From NCBI GenBank assembly GCA_028023455.1, contig JAQFVV010006426.1:1552001-1616000 (forward strand): DNA of 64,000 bases, in the 5' to 3' direction. This document shows, in pieces, positions 23,531 to 35,840 of the stretch. Source of the stretch: Epiperipatus broadwayi. Its lineage: Eukaryota > Onychophora > Udeonychophora > Euonychophora > Peripatidae. The position numbers were made by a program, and so were the translations under genes. The notes beneath the pieces are model-generated. The model made no database searches. It was not told where the DNA came from and saw only the letters and a list, made by a program, of their open reading frames with translations. Each line of letters begins with the position of its first letter. Position 1 is the first letter of the stretch.

Positions 23531-26500
23531 TGTAACAGTCAAGTTTGTACATTCGCATAACAGAATTCAGAATCCAAGCAAAAGAGACCGAAGCTTACCA
23601 GACTAGGACTGTGACATCCCAAGTCTGACCACACTTCAACTCATAAGCCAGTACTCCAAGACTCAAGACCCTATGAATGACCACCTTGAAATTACACGTA
23701 GCATACCTTTTTATTCGCGGCCGACATAGGTCAGGAAGATACAATGAGACATAATTAAATTACAAATTGATCATATCTAATGAACAGTTAACTTAATGGA
23801 GACCTTTAATAATGCATATTCTATAACATAATAATGATGAGAATTGGATTGAATAATGAAACTGAGAGTGGATTAGGTTAATTTACTAAAGTTTAATTTC
23901 TTCAATAATAAGATTTATCTAACATATATATATTACAAAATTTAAACATGTAAAATGCACGCAGGCATTTAATGTCTGAAGAGTTTGGACAGGTTCTTTG
24001 ATAAGATTAAGAAATAAATTTACATTTAAGTAAGATGAATGCAGCAGTTATTCATCTTACAACTTGTGTACAATTATTTTACGGATTTACATATGATAAA
24101 TGCACACAGGCATTTAAATAAATAGCTTATCACTATGCCATGTCTATAGTGTAACATATGCAGACTCCTCTTAATGTGTGGCTGAATACTAACAATTAAA
24201 CTAAACCTTGGTCAACAATTACGGTAGATGTTTCTCATCTGTTTATATTTATTTATTTAGCCTAAATAGGGCTGCAATAACTTAGATTGACCAGATTTTT
24301 AAGAGTATCTCAAACAATTGCTGAAAGAAACTAAAATAGGGAGGTAGAGTTGGCTGCTCTGGATGTACTAATGCACTATAGCACCAGCAATACAATAATA
24401 AAGTCATTCTGCAGATGGATTGGTAGATCAAGGGTTTCTGTGACAAACGCCGGTACCCTGAAAACTGATCGTTAAGCTGCATGAAAAGGAACGAATAGTT
24501 CAGAAAGGTGGGGGACTTACATGCTAACCTGGCCTTAAACTCAGGCTTTGTGACTGCTCTACCCTATGAGAGGAAGATGTGCTGGCTTAACTGAGGCTAC
24601 ATCTTATTTACGTGGCAGCAAAATGAGAAAAATATTAAATTGAATGAATCACATCCGCCAAGCAAAGCATTTGTAAAATTTATTTTCTATAGGCAAGAAC
24701 AATAGCTTATTAGCTTAATAAAATAGAAGCCAACTCTTAGGTAGCATGATATAATATATGCTTTAGACAGGAATAATTACAGATAATCTTTGCTGTTCCA
24801 GCTAATTCTAATTTGTCATTGATCAAATGACAAGTATTTAAAAGGAGGGAAAAGTATATTTGATGGGGTTTACTAAATAACTTAAATAGCAAATATACTT
24901 ATAAATATTGATCAAGGTTAGTCTATTTCTTAGTATTTAAAATTTAAACCTCACTAAAATAAGCCACATTGCAAAAATTTACAATTAAACAATTATCAAA
25001 AAATATTAAATAATAACGAGCGAGTCGTTACTATTTTCTTCAGACGGTTTTGAAACAGCGCACAGAAATAAGATTATAAATAATTACGTGAAGAGGTTTT
25101 AATTAATCTCTTCCTAAAATATTAAAATTTAGTATTCGCTGTTTCGAAGCATCAGCATATCATAAATTTATCAAGGTTAGTCTATTTCTTAGTATTTAAA
25201 ATTTAAACGTCACTAAAATAAGCCACATTGCAAAAATTTACAATTAAACAATTATCAAAAAATATTAAATAATAACGAGCGAGTCATTACTATTTTCTTC
25301 AGAGGTTTTCGAAACAGCGCACAGAAATAAGATTATAAATAATTACGTGAAGAGGTTTTAATTAATCTCTTCCTAAAATATTAAAATTTAGTATTCGCTG
25401 TTTCTAAGCATCAGCATATCATAAAATAAATATAACAAATATTAAAAACTATGTGAAAAAAAAACTAGAGACATGACTGCAGTGATAGTTTAAAGTAGAA
25501 ACATTAATTAATTTCTTAAGGAGATTTTAAAAGCAAGTGAATCATTTTTAAAACAATAAAAGAAAAGCTTTAACATTAAAAATATTGAGTGGTTAGTTAG
25601 CTAACTAGAATTTAAAAGGTAGTTTGAAATTATACATAAAATATACAAAAAATAGACAGAGCTCTGCAGTTTAAAGTGATTTACTGGTATTATTAGGTGC
25701 TTGAGCTGGAGCTTGGTGAGTTTCCTGGGCGGCTTCTGGTTTGCTCTTCTTTTACAGGTGGTCTGTCGATATTATAGCGGCATTCTTCTTTTCAGTTAGA
25801 TGGTATAATGGCATTCTTAGTTATAAATGGTGTCAGATGGAAACAAACCTGTTGCCTCCTTACGGAGTGACAGCTAAGATGGCCAAAATATCCGGGCATC
25901 TCAGTTCAAAACTAGATTTGATTTTTTAAATCTAAAATGCGCTTCAAAATGGAGTCTCTTCTCAGTATATAGATCTCAGTCAGTTCTATCTTGTATTATA
26001 GCTCTCAGTAGTCTTTCCTGCTCAAAATATGGCCCATTTATATCTTTTCCTTTTCAGTTTAACATCTTTAGGAATTTCTTTTTGCTTCATAATTACATTT
26101 TTTTAATTTTGTTAACATAGAATCTTTCAAATATGCTAGTAAGTTTCTGAGGTGTTATAACTTTGACTTAATTCCATTTTAATTTAATTCTAAAAAACAT
26201 GTAGTAATTTTGATCTTAAATATTTGATAAACTATTTTGCCATAAACAATTTTAATCCAAAAATAACTTAAAGGTTTATATCTGATGCAATTTCTATTAG
26301 CCAGATTTTAAAATGACCTTTTAATTTGACCAAAGGTAGGCGCGGTCATTAATTAAATACTTGTTGACAATAGAATCTGTTTCTAACCAACTTTTACTTC
26401 TAGGAAAAAAAAATAACACTTAATTTTTAAAGAAGCCTTCTCAGCACATTTGAAAGAAAACATTTTTAACATTTTTAAATAAACATTTTAATGTTTTTAA

Positions 26501-26829
26501 ATCACGCCACCCTATATACATTACACATATATGTTGGATTATATATCCACATACGAATTAAAATAATAAATTTATTAATAAATTGAACCTTATCATTATT
26601 TAACATAATAAAAGTATTTTATTAAAATAAACACGATATTAATAATAATATGCTATAATTCTATCAAACATATCTAATTATAGCGTTGTTTCGTATGTAA
26701 ACATGTAATGCTGTTCAGACAGCCATGACAGCAAATTGTAGTTTTATTTTACATATTATAGTTTAACACAGACGAATGGGTTACTAGATTGATGATGAAA
26801 TGGCAAGGGATTAGGAGGTTCCCGTTTCA
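23531..26829 (-). repeat. 5' LTR of the large element (right copy)
   Basis: Collinear with the left LTR apart from a 259-bp tandem duplication (24,912-25,170 repeated from 25,171) and about 178 bp present only here (about 25,948-26,125). The frames at 24,282-24,482 and 25,741-25,929 fall inside the LTR and are not genes. Confidence 0.85.
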
Positions 26830-26914
26830 ATATGTAATTGAATATTGCTGGAAATTAAGCTAGTTGATCAACACATGCAATCTGTCTAAATTTATCATTT
26901 GTTTGATGCATACA
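26830..26914 (+). repeat. Mag-type 3' LTR, second part
   Basis: ATATGTAATTGAATATTGC...TTGATGCATACA matches 13,935-14,012 and completes the LTR that was cut at 16,448. Confidence 0.8.
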
Positions 26915-28214
26915 CATCCACATCAGACACTCTACCAACTATGGCAAATAATGTACTATGTTGCCATAAATGTAGTTAATAGTTAATTAAGTTTATTTAT
27001 GATTTTTTCTGCTGAATTATACTCAAACTATATATAAAAGTTTTTTTATAAATGTGTTACATATAATATTATTTGATTTTTCATAAAATTATTTTTATTT
27101 TTATTATTATATAGCTTTAGACATGACAAAGAATATCGCCTGTCTGAAGAACAATTGAACACTATACATGGACCCAAAATTCAAATTTGTCTGGTTCTTG
27201 ATATTACCATAATGCATCCTTAGAAAGAATAGAATTTTATTAATAGAAAATGTAAATAGTTTATGTACGAGAGATTTTCAAAGAGTTTTCAAACAAAGAA
27301 AGACGACTTTTAATGAAATACGGACCTGGTGGTTAAATCTGACCTAAATATTGATTTAGAAAAAGGAACAAAAACAAGCCAGGCTACCTTTGTCTGTTGC
27401 TGTGCAGGATTAAGTTCAGATGTAAAACATTCCAAAAAATCATATTCTGGATTTACATAATATTGTTAACAATGGTGTGTTTTGCTTATTTACATCTATA
27501 AAATAAAGCTGTAGATTAAATCATATGCTAAATTAAAATAAATTAACATTTAAAAACAATTTTTTAAACAATAATAATATTAAAAAAAATTTATTTAGTG
27601 GCAGTGAGATTTTTTATGTTATTTTTTGGATAGTCCTGCAAAATTACTAGTAAAGATAGACAATCACTGCAAATAAAATGGGTTTTTAAATATCCAAAAA
27701 TTTTACAGCATTATCCAAAAAAATAACATGAAAAAAATGTCACGTATGTTGCTGAATACATTTTGTTGTTTTAGAATATAATTGTTTCAAAAATTATTTT
27801 TTAAATATTAATAGAAATAAATAAATAAAACACGTTATTTTAAAAATATGTTACATGACTGAAGCCATATTTTCTTATCATAGAAGGAAGAATAAAGTTA
27901 AAATTTACCCTACACACCACACAGCACTACTGGTTATATTTGCATTATCAAAAACGTTTTCATATTTATGTTATAAAGAACATAGTAGTGAATATTGCTT
28001 TTTTTTCTGTGCTAGTTCATAAGTTTAGTGTTTGTTAAGCTACACTGTGTGAATGCAAGAGAAGTTACCATAATTTTCTGTTTGTCATTTAATTTGATAA
28101 TTATCTTTTAAAAATCTTTTGTCTCAAATTTTAAATACATTTTGGAAAACCTATTATAGATATTGTCAAAAATTTTGAATAAACATGCATTAATCTAATT
28201 TTTTAATGAATCAT
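26915..28214. other. Unassigned AT-rich DNA
   Basis: No gene is supported. An inverted pair, TTTTTATGTTATTTTTTGGA (about 27,612) and TCCAAAAAAATAACATGAAA (about 27,713), flanks about 80 bp and may be the inner part of a small DNA element. Confidence 0.45.
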
Positions 28215-28385
28215 TATTATTGTACCGGTCAAAACACATTTATCCATCTAACATGAGCTGGAACTTACAAAATGTACTTCAAACCCAGTCAAGCCTGAGA
28301 TTTACATCAGGGATCAGCCTGGATTCGAACCCACTCTCTAAGCCACAGATCAAACACCTAATGGATAACATAACAATGATGGCAC
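28215..28385 (-). repeat. tRNA-derived SINE
   Basis: On the minus strand a perfect B box GGTTCGAATCC (28,331-28,321) is preceded about 35 nt upstream by an A-box-like TTATCCATTAGGTG. The tRNA-like head is followed by a unique body, and the element ends in CCGGTACAATAATAATGAT, a short AAT-type tail. No family name can be given. Confidence 0.6.
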
Positions 28386-28729
28386 ATGAGAATTAATTCT
28401 TAATCTGGCCTGCTAGCAAAATGGAGAAGACAATGAGACATCTATTACTATGACTAAACTAAAATATATATAAGCATGGCTGTACATTTGGAAGTGGAGA
28501 AAAAAGAAATTCGAACTACTCAAATAAGTTAGACAATTAAAATATAGTTTAATATAATGACAAATTATTATACATTATGACTTAATGGTATACATTAGTG
28601 TGTGCGTAAAGGAGGAGCAAGCGGTAGATGATTACATAGTGTCATTTGCGCTATTTTTTCTCATATGCTCTTTCATTAGCTAAATAATATATACTATACA
28701 TAAACACACATTTTTTGTGTGTCCAAATA

Positions 28730-28860
28730 AGATGCCAATCGATTATTAGAAAAAAGTTACATAAAATTGCTATTAATGCTTTGATTTACGGTTCTGAAAC
28801 ATGGCGAGTAACATATGATTTCAGAGAGTGTTTTGAGATTCATTATATAAAAGAAAACTA
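28730..28860 (+). pseudogene. LINE reverse transcriptase scrap
   Basis: The frame contains INALIYGSETWRVT, the well-known block after the palm domain in RTE/CR1/Jockey-type LINE polymerases (LLYGSETWTL). The remaining part of the open frame (to 29,026) does not resemble the family. It is a short isolated fragment. Confidence 0.6.
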
Positions 28861-29420
28861 TTTTCATGCCATTACAGTTGTGAAAATAAGTAAAACATAT
28901 GTGAAAATGACATTTGATTATATGACAAAATATTTAATGAAAATTTTCTTAATTAGCGCTGTTAAGAAGAACGTGTTATTTTCCCCAAGGCATATAGATA
29001 CTCTTAACTACAGAAATAAGCTATGATGGTGGGATTGTATAAGACTGAAATAAATTTAATTAATAAAACTAGAAGTAGTTGGCGTTTATATATATTTTGA
29101 GCAGAGCACAATTTTAATATTAGAGCATTGAAGCAAAAGAAATAATATTATAAAAAAGTTTGCAGTGCTGACATATATACCCTAAAAATAACAGGAAAAG
29201 TCATGCTTCTGGATGAAAAATGAAATCTAACACCCCCTTTTTTAGGGCAGTGCTTAGAGAAAATGGATAGGCATGATGTGGCCCAGACTTTTACTGTTAT
29301 AACTGACATGAGAGGTGTTTTTATACAAAGAAAGTGGATATGCATAGTGTGTGCCAAACTTACAGGAATCACCTCCAGAGGCATTTTTATATGAAATAAA
29401 TGGTTCTGGGAAGGTCAACT

Positions 29421-29478
29421 ATCCTTAGCACAAGGCTTGAAAAATAAATCTATGGGTTCGAACTTGTCGCAATCCCCA
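29421..29478 (+). repeat. tRNA-like fragment (SINE head)
   Basis: TTAGCACAAGG (29,425-29,435, A-box-like) and GGTTCGAAC (29,455-29,463, B box) are spaced much as in a tRNA. The acceptor stem does not close, so this is not a tRNA gene. Confidence 0.4.
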
Positions 29479-29479
29479 G

Positions 29480-32400
29480 ATTAAAAGATTAGAAGCACGT
29501 AATATATATATATGAAGATAGGCCAAATGTCAGTAACACAATAATGATAAATGTCACTAAGGACATAGAATAAGTTTACTGCTTTAAAATAAATGACTCT
29601 TATTTGAATGCTATAATTTAGACAAATAATATGCTATTCCACTAGAATATATATAGAGAAATTTAGATTTTAAATTAATAAAATATACATTAAAATTTGA
29701 CCCTTTTCTTTTCTGCTATTTAAAATAAATCAATCTCACCTTCGTTGATTTTATAATAACTGGAATATTTAAAGACTGTATTTGATATTTTAAGAGTATG
29801 AAACAATAAAATAAAAACTAGCAGTTATATATAAAAAACAATTAATAAGTCACCCTTTCAGAATTGAATAAATAACATTTATAAAATAAATAAATTTCAG
29901 GGCGTTAATTAGCCTAAGTTCTGGATTCACCCTGGGTAAAGAATCCAGAGTTAAAAATATATTTTTTTATATTAAAACATAAGTAAAATGTTGGCTTGTC
30001 AAACAATCTGGTGAGCATATTAATTAATAAGGCATTATATTGAAAGGGGACGTTAATTCATGGAGGTTTACTTAAAAAGAAAGAAACGATTTTAGAAATT
30101 CAACTCATCAGATTGCGTGGGATTGGCTTATTAATAACTAAAATAGACATATAAAATCAAGTAATAAATAAATGACTGCCCCAGAGTTAAAGAAAGTTAG
30201 AGCATATGAGAGAGAATTACATTTATAGAAATTGTTTGAGAGCAATTACATATTAGAAAAGTTACAAAATTAAATTATACATTAGAAAAAATTGATATTA
30301 GAGTTTGAGATTAGCTAGTCTAGCTTTACTTGCAGCTTGAAAATTTACCTTGCACCATTTTAAGAGTTTATATTTCAAAGTCTCGTCATGCATGGCAATT
30401 AAATCTTAAATAACAGCAAGCTTTTATTCAGCATTCCATGATTCTCCAGTTGGGCTCTTACATCATTCTACAGGAGCATGATATAATGGCAGCAGAAGAT
30501 GACCCTCATGGGTCAGAGAGGTGATAAGCTTCCAAAAATTGACTCAAATTCCAATGCCACTCATGTGGCCAGCAGTACCAACTTGTAACTCAGTATAATA
30601 TCAACAAAACTCTGCAATCACAACTGAGTAATGATTATCCCAACCACACACAACCTGCTAACATAAATTCTGATATAAAATCCAGATTTATACAATTTCT
30701 CCATCTGAAAAATCACTATAAAATGGCAACAGGACATATATTCAAAACATCACTGAGTACAAATACCACTATAACTGAACCATGAGAAATGTTCTCCAGT
30801 GAGATGCCAAATCACAGCTTAGTAACAATCACACATGTAATTAAAAATAACATAGCAGTATATATCATAAAGGCACATGCCCTGCCTTTTTTATGTCAAA
30901 CTAATCACAATAGAAACAAAAAGACAAACAAGTCATCCTAAAAGTAATAAAAATTATAAAAAATCAACCAGCTTTTAAATAGGACTTGATACCAATGATA
31001 GATAATTTTCACTAACATATAGAAAACATGCAGAAAAACAGCCATTGACATATTTTAAAGTATGATCACCCTCTCCATCTACAAGGTTAATGAAATTCAG
31101 AGTAAGAACTATTAATGTGAAGGTTTAAACTCTGGCAACATAATATAGTATTTTAGCAAATGGGCCAGAATTACACAAATCACATATACTAGAACATCTG
31201 AAAAAAATTATATAGATCTTAGAGTGATTCTGCAGTGCACCTTGAAACATGGATTTATTGCTTTTTCCAGAGACACACCATCAGTTTCAAGGGGGAACTA
31301 ATCTATGTATAACTTTATGTTGTCCATTGACATCATGAAATATCATATATATTGTAAATAAATAAATAAATAAATATAGTAGTGGTAGTGACATTCTCTT
31401 TATATATCAATATCAAATGGATTTTTCCAACAAGAAAAATCCATTTTTCTCTTTCTACACATTTTCAACACTGTTCATGGTTGTAAAGAATTACTTCAGA
31501 ACTACATGCTGGCACTAATTGTAACTAATTAAAAAATGTCAATAAATAAATACATCATCAAGATTGGAAGAATAAAAATCAAACTTATTTCTCTTTTATT
31601 CAGTTTTACTTTTGTGTACATGTTTTATATGGGCAACCCTAGGCTGTATAAACCTAAATAATGTTATATCATATATCTATTTATATGGTAATTTGAACCA
31701 AATTGGAACATTATTTATAACACATGCAAAGAAAAAATATTTTTATACTTTATTAATTTGAATAATTCTCAGAAAAATTATACAATTTTAAATCATAAAT
31801 ACATATTTAACATTCTCATAAGTGTTACCAGCTCAGTTTAAGTACTATAAATTTATTAGTTGCTTTGATGGTAGTCATCTCTTATTATTGGCTTCCAAAT
31901 AACAAACCAACGTAATGAAAACCATTTTTTATAAATGGCCATTAAACATTTATTTAGTCTATTTATTAATAGGATGATGATGATAATCATGTTGTTTTCA
32001 GCCACAACTTTACAATTAATTCACAACACAAATTTAATCTATTACCAATTTGTAATTACTTAAAATATATTTTACCAATTGGGATTCATCAATAATGGTG
32101 ATGATCATAACTAATCTTACAAGACAATGATTAACTCTTAAGAGAAACATATACCTCTTTTAATAAAAACAATTTAACATTTATAACTGATCAATCAATA
32201 ATAATAGTTAGAAAATTTACATAATTAATAATGATAAATTGCTTACATTTCATTAATAATAATAATAATAATAACAGTAATAATAATATCAAATGTCTTC
32301 CCCCTTTCCTAAATAAAAAGTAAACCCAGTGTTCATATTATATAGTGTGAGATGTTTGTCTAGCGGGTAAATAAAAAGTCTCATTCCTAGACAGATTTTA

Positions 32401-35400
32401 GTTTTAAAATAAACACTCAATGCATGCATGTACTCACCTATTATGTATAACATATATTTTTAATTTATAAATTTAAACATAATATCAATCAAAAATATGT
32501 GGGGAAAGGTTAGTTAGGTCATAGAGATAAGAACATTTAAAGAAATCAGATGCAAATGACCTATTTGAATTTTGACCAATCTAGGTCATTAATTACTTTA
32601 AAATCTATCTATTCTAATGCTAAATTTCTATGGATTTTTAGCATTCATGCTCAACAAATATACATGTAAGCATAATTATTTTACTAGGTCAGTATATATG
32701 TGTCAATTCCCATTATGAATAAAAACTATTAGACTGTTTTTACATACAATATACACCAACATATTTCATATTTGAATCAATACACAATAAACACATTTTA
32801 TAAAAGTAAAATACACATATAAATGGTTACAAGTCACAATAATCCAAGAATACATAATATATCAATAGAGCAATATTTATTATTATTGGAAATCTTCTCT
32901 AGTTGTCTCTCATGTTAAGATTTAAACAGAGGTAAATGGATTTATCACTAAAAAGATTTGTTAATAGTCACTGATAAAAATAAAATTGAAATTGATATTA
33001 CCAGTTCTTCTTTTACTATTGATGTACAGACAGTTTCAAAGAGTGCAAAAAATTTCATTTTTAAGTCAGTTTATTTAATGTTCAAAATTTGAAATCAGTC
33101 ATACACCAATATGTAACAGGCATAGATTTACCAAATGTAGTGGTTTTGTGGGACAGCTCCATTTTTGGTTTGGCCTTGCAATTTTTTTTATTACTGTGAT
33201 GATGATGGTGAAATTAATGGCTTTTTATGACTATTTATTGGGATGATTTCATTTTTCTTGGGTATAATTACTTTTCATAGACAGATGGATATATCTGCTG
33301 TCCATATATTTTAGCATTTTTCTTTGCTTTATGCTTTTATTCAAATTCAGCAAATGGCACAGGTGAAAAAGCATTAACAAAAGTTGATTTCTTCTTTCAT
33401 CTTTGGAGATCAATCGTAAGGTGTTTTAAATACTTTTATATTTAAACTCCTGATGTGCACCAGTTTTGGATAGGTCAATGGAGTGTCCAACAAAATATTT
33501 TTTCTACCCCAATATATCAATGTAGGAACCTTTACACACAATATAAAATAATACATTGTTTTTAAGAGCAATCAGACTTTCTTGTTTTAAACAGTCTTAT
33601 GTTTATCTTTATATATGCTAGGTTTTCTGACTGATGATATCATACATAATTTTGTTACTGAAACACATGGCTATATTTAAATCAAATCTTTTGGGCCAAA
33701 TGTTTTCAAAATTGATAATTTTTTTAAATTTATTAATTAGAATATCAAAAATGTTCTGGATTCTATAACTTTAATAGCAATCTCTTTCTCATGTCTGACA
33801 TTGATTTTTATCTCTTTAAGTGCTATGAATGTCAGCTGAACTGTCAGCTTGATATTATTCTAAAACAATTTCACATAAATCAAGAATAACTATTGTTAAA
33901 TATTATAACTTTTTTTATAAAGAAGCTACAATTTTATTCAACTAAAACTTTAAAAAAAAATTTATCTGTAAATGTTTATGCTTTGCTTTTTTTGTACATA
34001 CAAGAACATACACATATATATCCAGACATATAAAACTTGTTTATTAAAAATAATCTAAATGATTTAATAAGCTGAGTTTGTGCCTACAGAGAACTATTTA
34101 TATGTGCTTTAACATTTTAACTTTTAAATACAACTATTAAATCAGCCAAAGTATATATTATCTTCTTTTACTAATAAAACATTGAATAGAGGGGAAAACA
34201 AATATTTCTCTCACAGTCTGAGGTATCTAGGAATTTGTTATTTAGGTTTTGAACTCAATACTCTGCAATATATTGATGAAAATCTGTTAATGGTATCATT
34301 TTGTCACTGTATAATCATCGTCAACATAATATTCTATATATTACACATGGAAACATCACCACATTTGACATTCTATTTACCATTACCTCACTGCTATGAT
34401 CAATGTCTTACCCAACTACTCTTCTAAGAGATTATCACATAAATTACTAATTCTTCATCTCCAATTGATTTCATTAAATAACAGTAGCATCTATGAGTGA
34501 TGATGGCTTTTTACCACCAAACACTATAACATTGCAAAATATTCATCCCATATAATTAATTGTTTTTTGCTTCACTTTGCCATTGCTATATTACTACATC
34601 AGCTTGAACCTTAACCCAACTATATTCTCAGACCAATCTATACAAACTGCAACTCAACCTAGCTGAAATTAAGCCATCTATATTATTTTTTGAAATAACA
34701 ATGAGAATTTTACTTCCTGTGTCCACTACAATTTTTTTCTAAAACATATATTATGCTTCACAAACTTAATAAAATATGACAAAGCTTTGAGCACCTGTAG
34801 CAGGTAAATCAATATTGACCATTTTTTGCTTTTTATGCAATAGGGCAAAGAAAACCCAGCATAATCTAATCTATTACTGTTCACAAATGGACAGAATTTT
34901 GTATAACATAACCAGAGCTTATAGATAACCAAAGATCCTATCACAAAACCTCTGTCACATTAATCTGTGTAGCCACATTTATGCTATATATGGTACCACC
35001 CATCAATGTTTAATAACAACTAATAAATTTAAAAGCCAAAGATATGTAAATTGTGCATATTGACAAGATTGCAGCAATTGTAACACATCAATCAAATCTA
35101 AAACTGGCCACTATAGTCCCATCATTATATGTTATTAATGAGAGAGAAAAATATTTCCCTTTAACCAGAAAATATAGAGAATTTTATAATATTAATTTTA
35201 AGCGTCACACCCACACACTCAAGACTTAAACTTGAAAAGCATACTAACATTATTAACACACATATATGTCAGTGATTGACACATAACAGCAATAATAGAA
35301 GTTTTTTGAAACTTGGATTTATATGAACTATCATTCACAAATTACTTGTCAAATAAAATAAACATTAAATACTCACTGAAGAATTTTTATAAGCATCATC

Positions 35401-35675
35401 CTTTCTTCAATTCTTAAAAGTAGTTGTATAAATATATTCAAATGGGAATTAGAAATTATAATTTATAGCCTCTATATTTTGTTAACCATGTAAAATTGAA
35501 AACGTATCTCAAAGCAAACACAACATCGGTAACTACTTATATATTCAATGTAGGCATATTAACTTTCTCATTTTACTTGCAATGTAAACATATGTGTGTA
35601 TAGAATGATTCATAGTGAATGTAACCTTTTTGTCATTATTAAAATTTTCTTTTGAAATTTAATAGTAACAGCAGC
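29480..35675. other. Long AT-rich stretch without recognisable genes
   Basis: About 6 kb with only short incidental open frames. Noted inside: an (AAAT)n run near 31,355, a perfect 13-bp hairpin at 31,415-31,446 and an (AAT)n run near 32,258. No splice-supported exon could be found. Confidence 0.5.
31415..31446. other. Perfect 13-bp stem-loop
   Basis: AAATGGATTTTTC and GAAAAATCCATTT flank the 6-nt loop CAACAA. Confidence 0.7.
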
Positions 35676-35832
<157 letters not shown>

Positions 35833-35840
35833 TAAAAAAA

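Larger units (their letters stand above)
16449..26829 (-). mobile_element. Large LTR retrotransposon with gag-protease but no reverse transcriptase, inserted in the Mag 3' LTR
   Basis: Two direct repeats of about 3.0 and 3.3 kb (16,449-19,453 and 23,531-26,829) begin TGTAACA and end GTTTCA on plus, that is TGAAAC...TGTTACA on the coding (minus) strand. They enclose 4.08 kb. ATAT lies immediately outside both ends (16,445-16,448 and 26,830-26,833), consistent with a 4-bp target duplication. Removing the element restores the Mag LTR as seen at 13,928. The internal part encodes coiled-coil/gag, protease and an acidic tail. No reverse transcriptase, RNase H or integrase is visible, so it probably depended on a helper. 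Confidence 0.8.
10368..26914 (+). mobile_element. Decayed Mag-type Ty3/Gypsy retrotransposon with later nested insertions
   Basis: The LTRs begin TGTGG (10,368 and 15,974) and end in GATGCATACA (14,012 and 26,914). They are about 565 bp once the insertions are removed. Between them lie, in order, a primer binding site (14,022), a gag remnant with Mag-clade signatures, a zinc knuckle, a protease, the beginning of reverse transcriptase and the end of integrase. Most of pol is deleted. The 5' LTR is split at 10,557/13,634 and the 3' LTR at 16,448/26,830 by younger LTR elements. A clear outer target duplication is not visible; ACAT occurs next to the left end and near the right end. Confidence 0.75.

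Noticed and set aside
16449-26829. Endogenous retrovirus with envelope
   Set aside because: No envelope, polymerase or integrase frame is visible; only gag and protease.
29148-29384. 78-codon minus-strand frame (TPLMSVITVKVW)
   Set aside because: It looks coding-like but matches no family I know; the complementary strand is almost equally open, so no call was made.
29421-29478. tRNA gene
   Set aside because: A and B boxes are present, but the acceptor and anticodon stems do not form.
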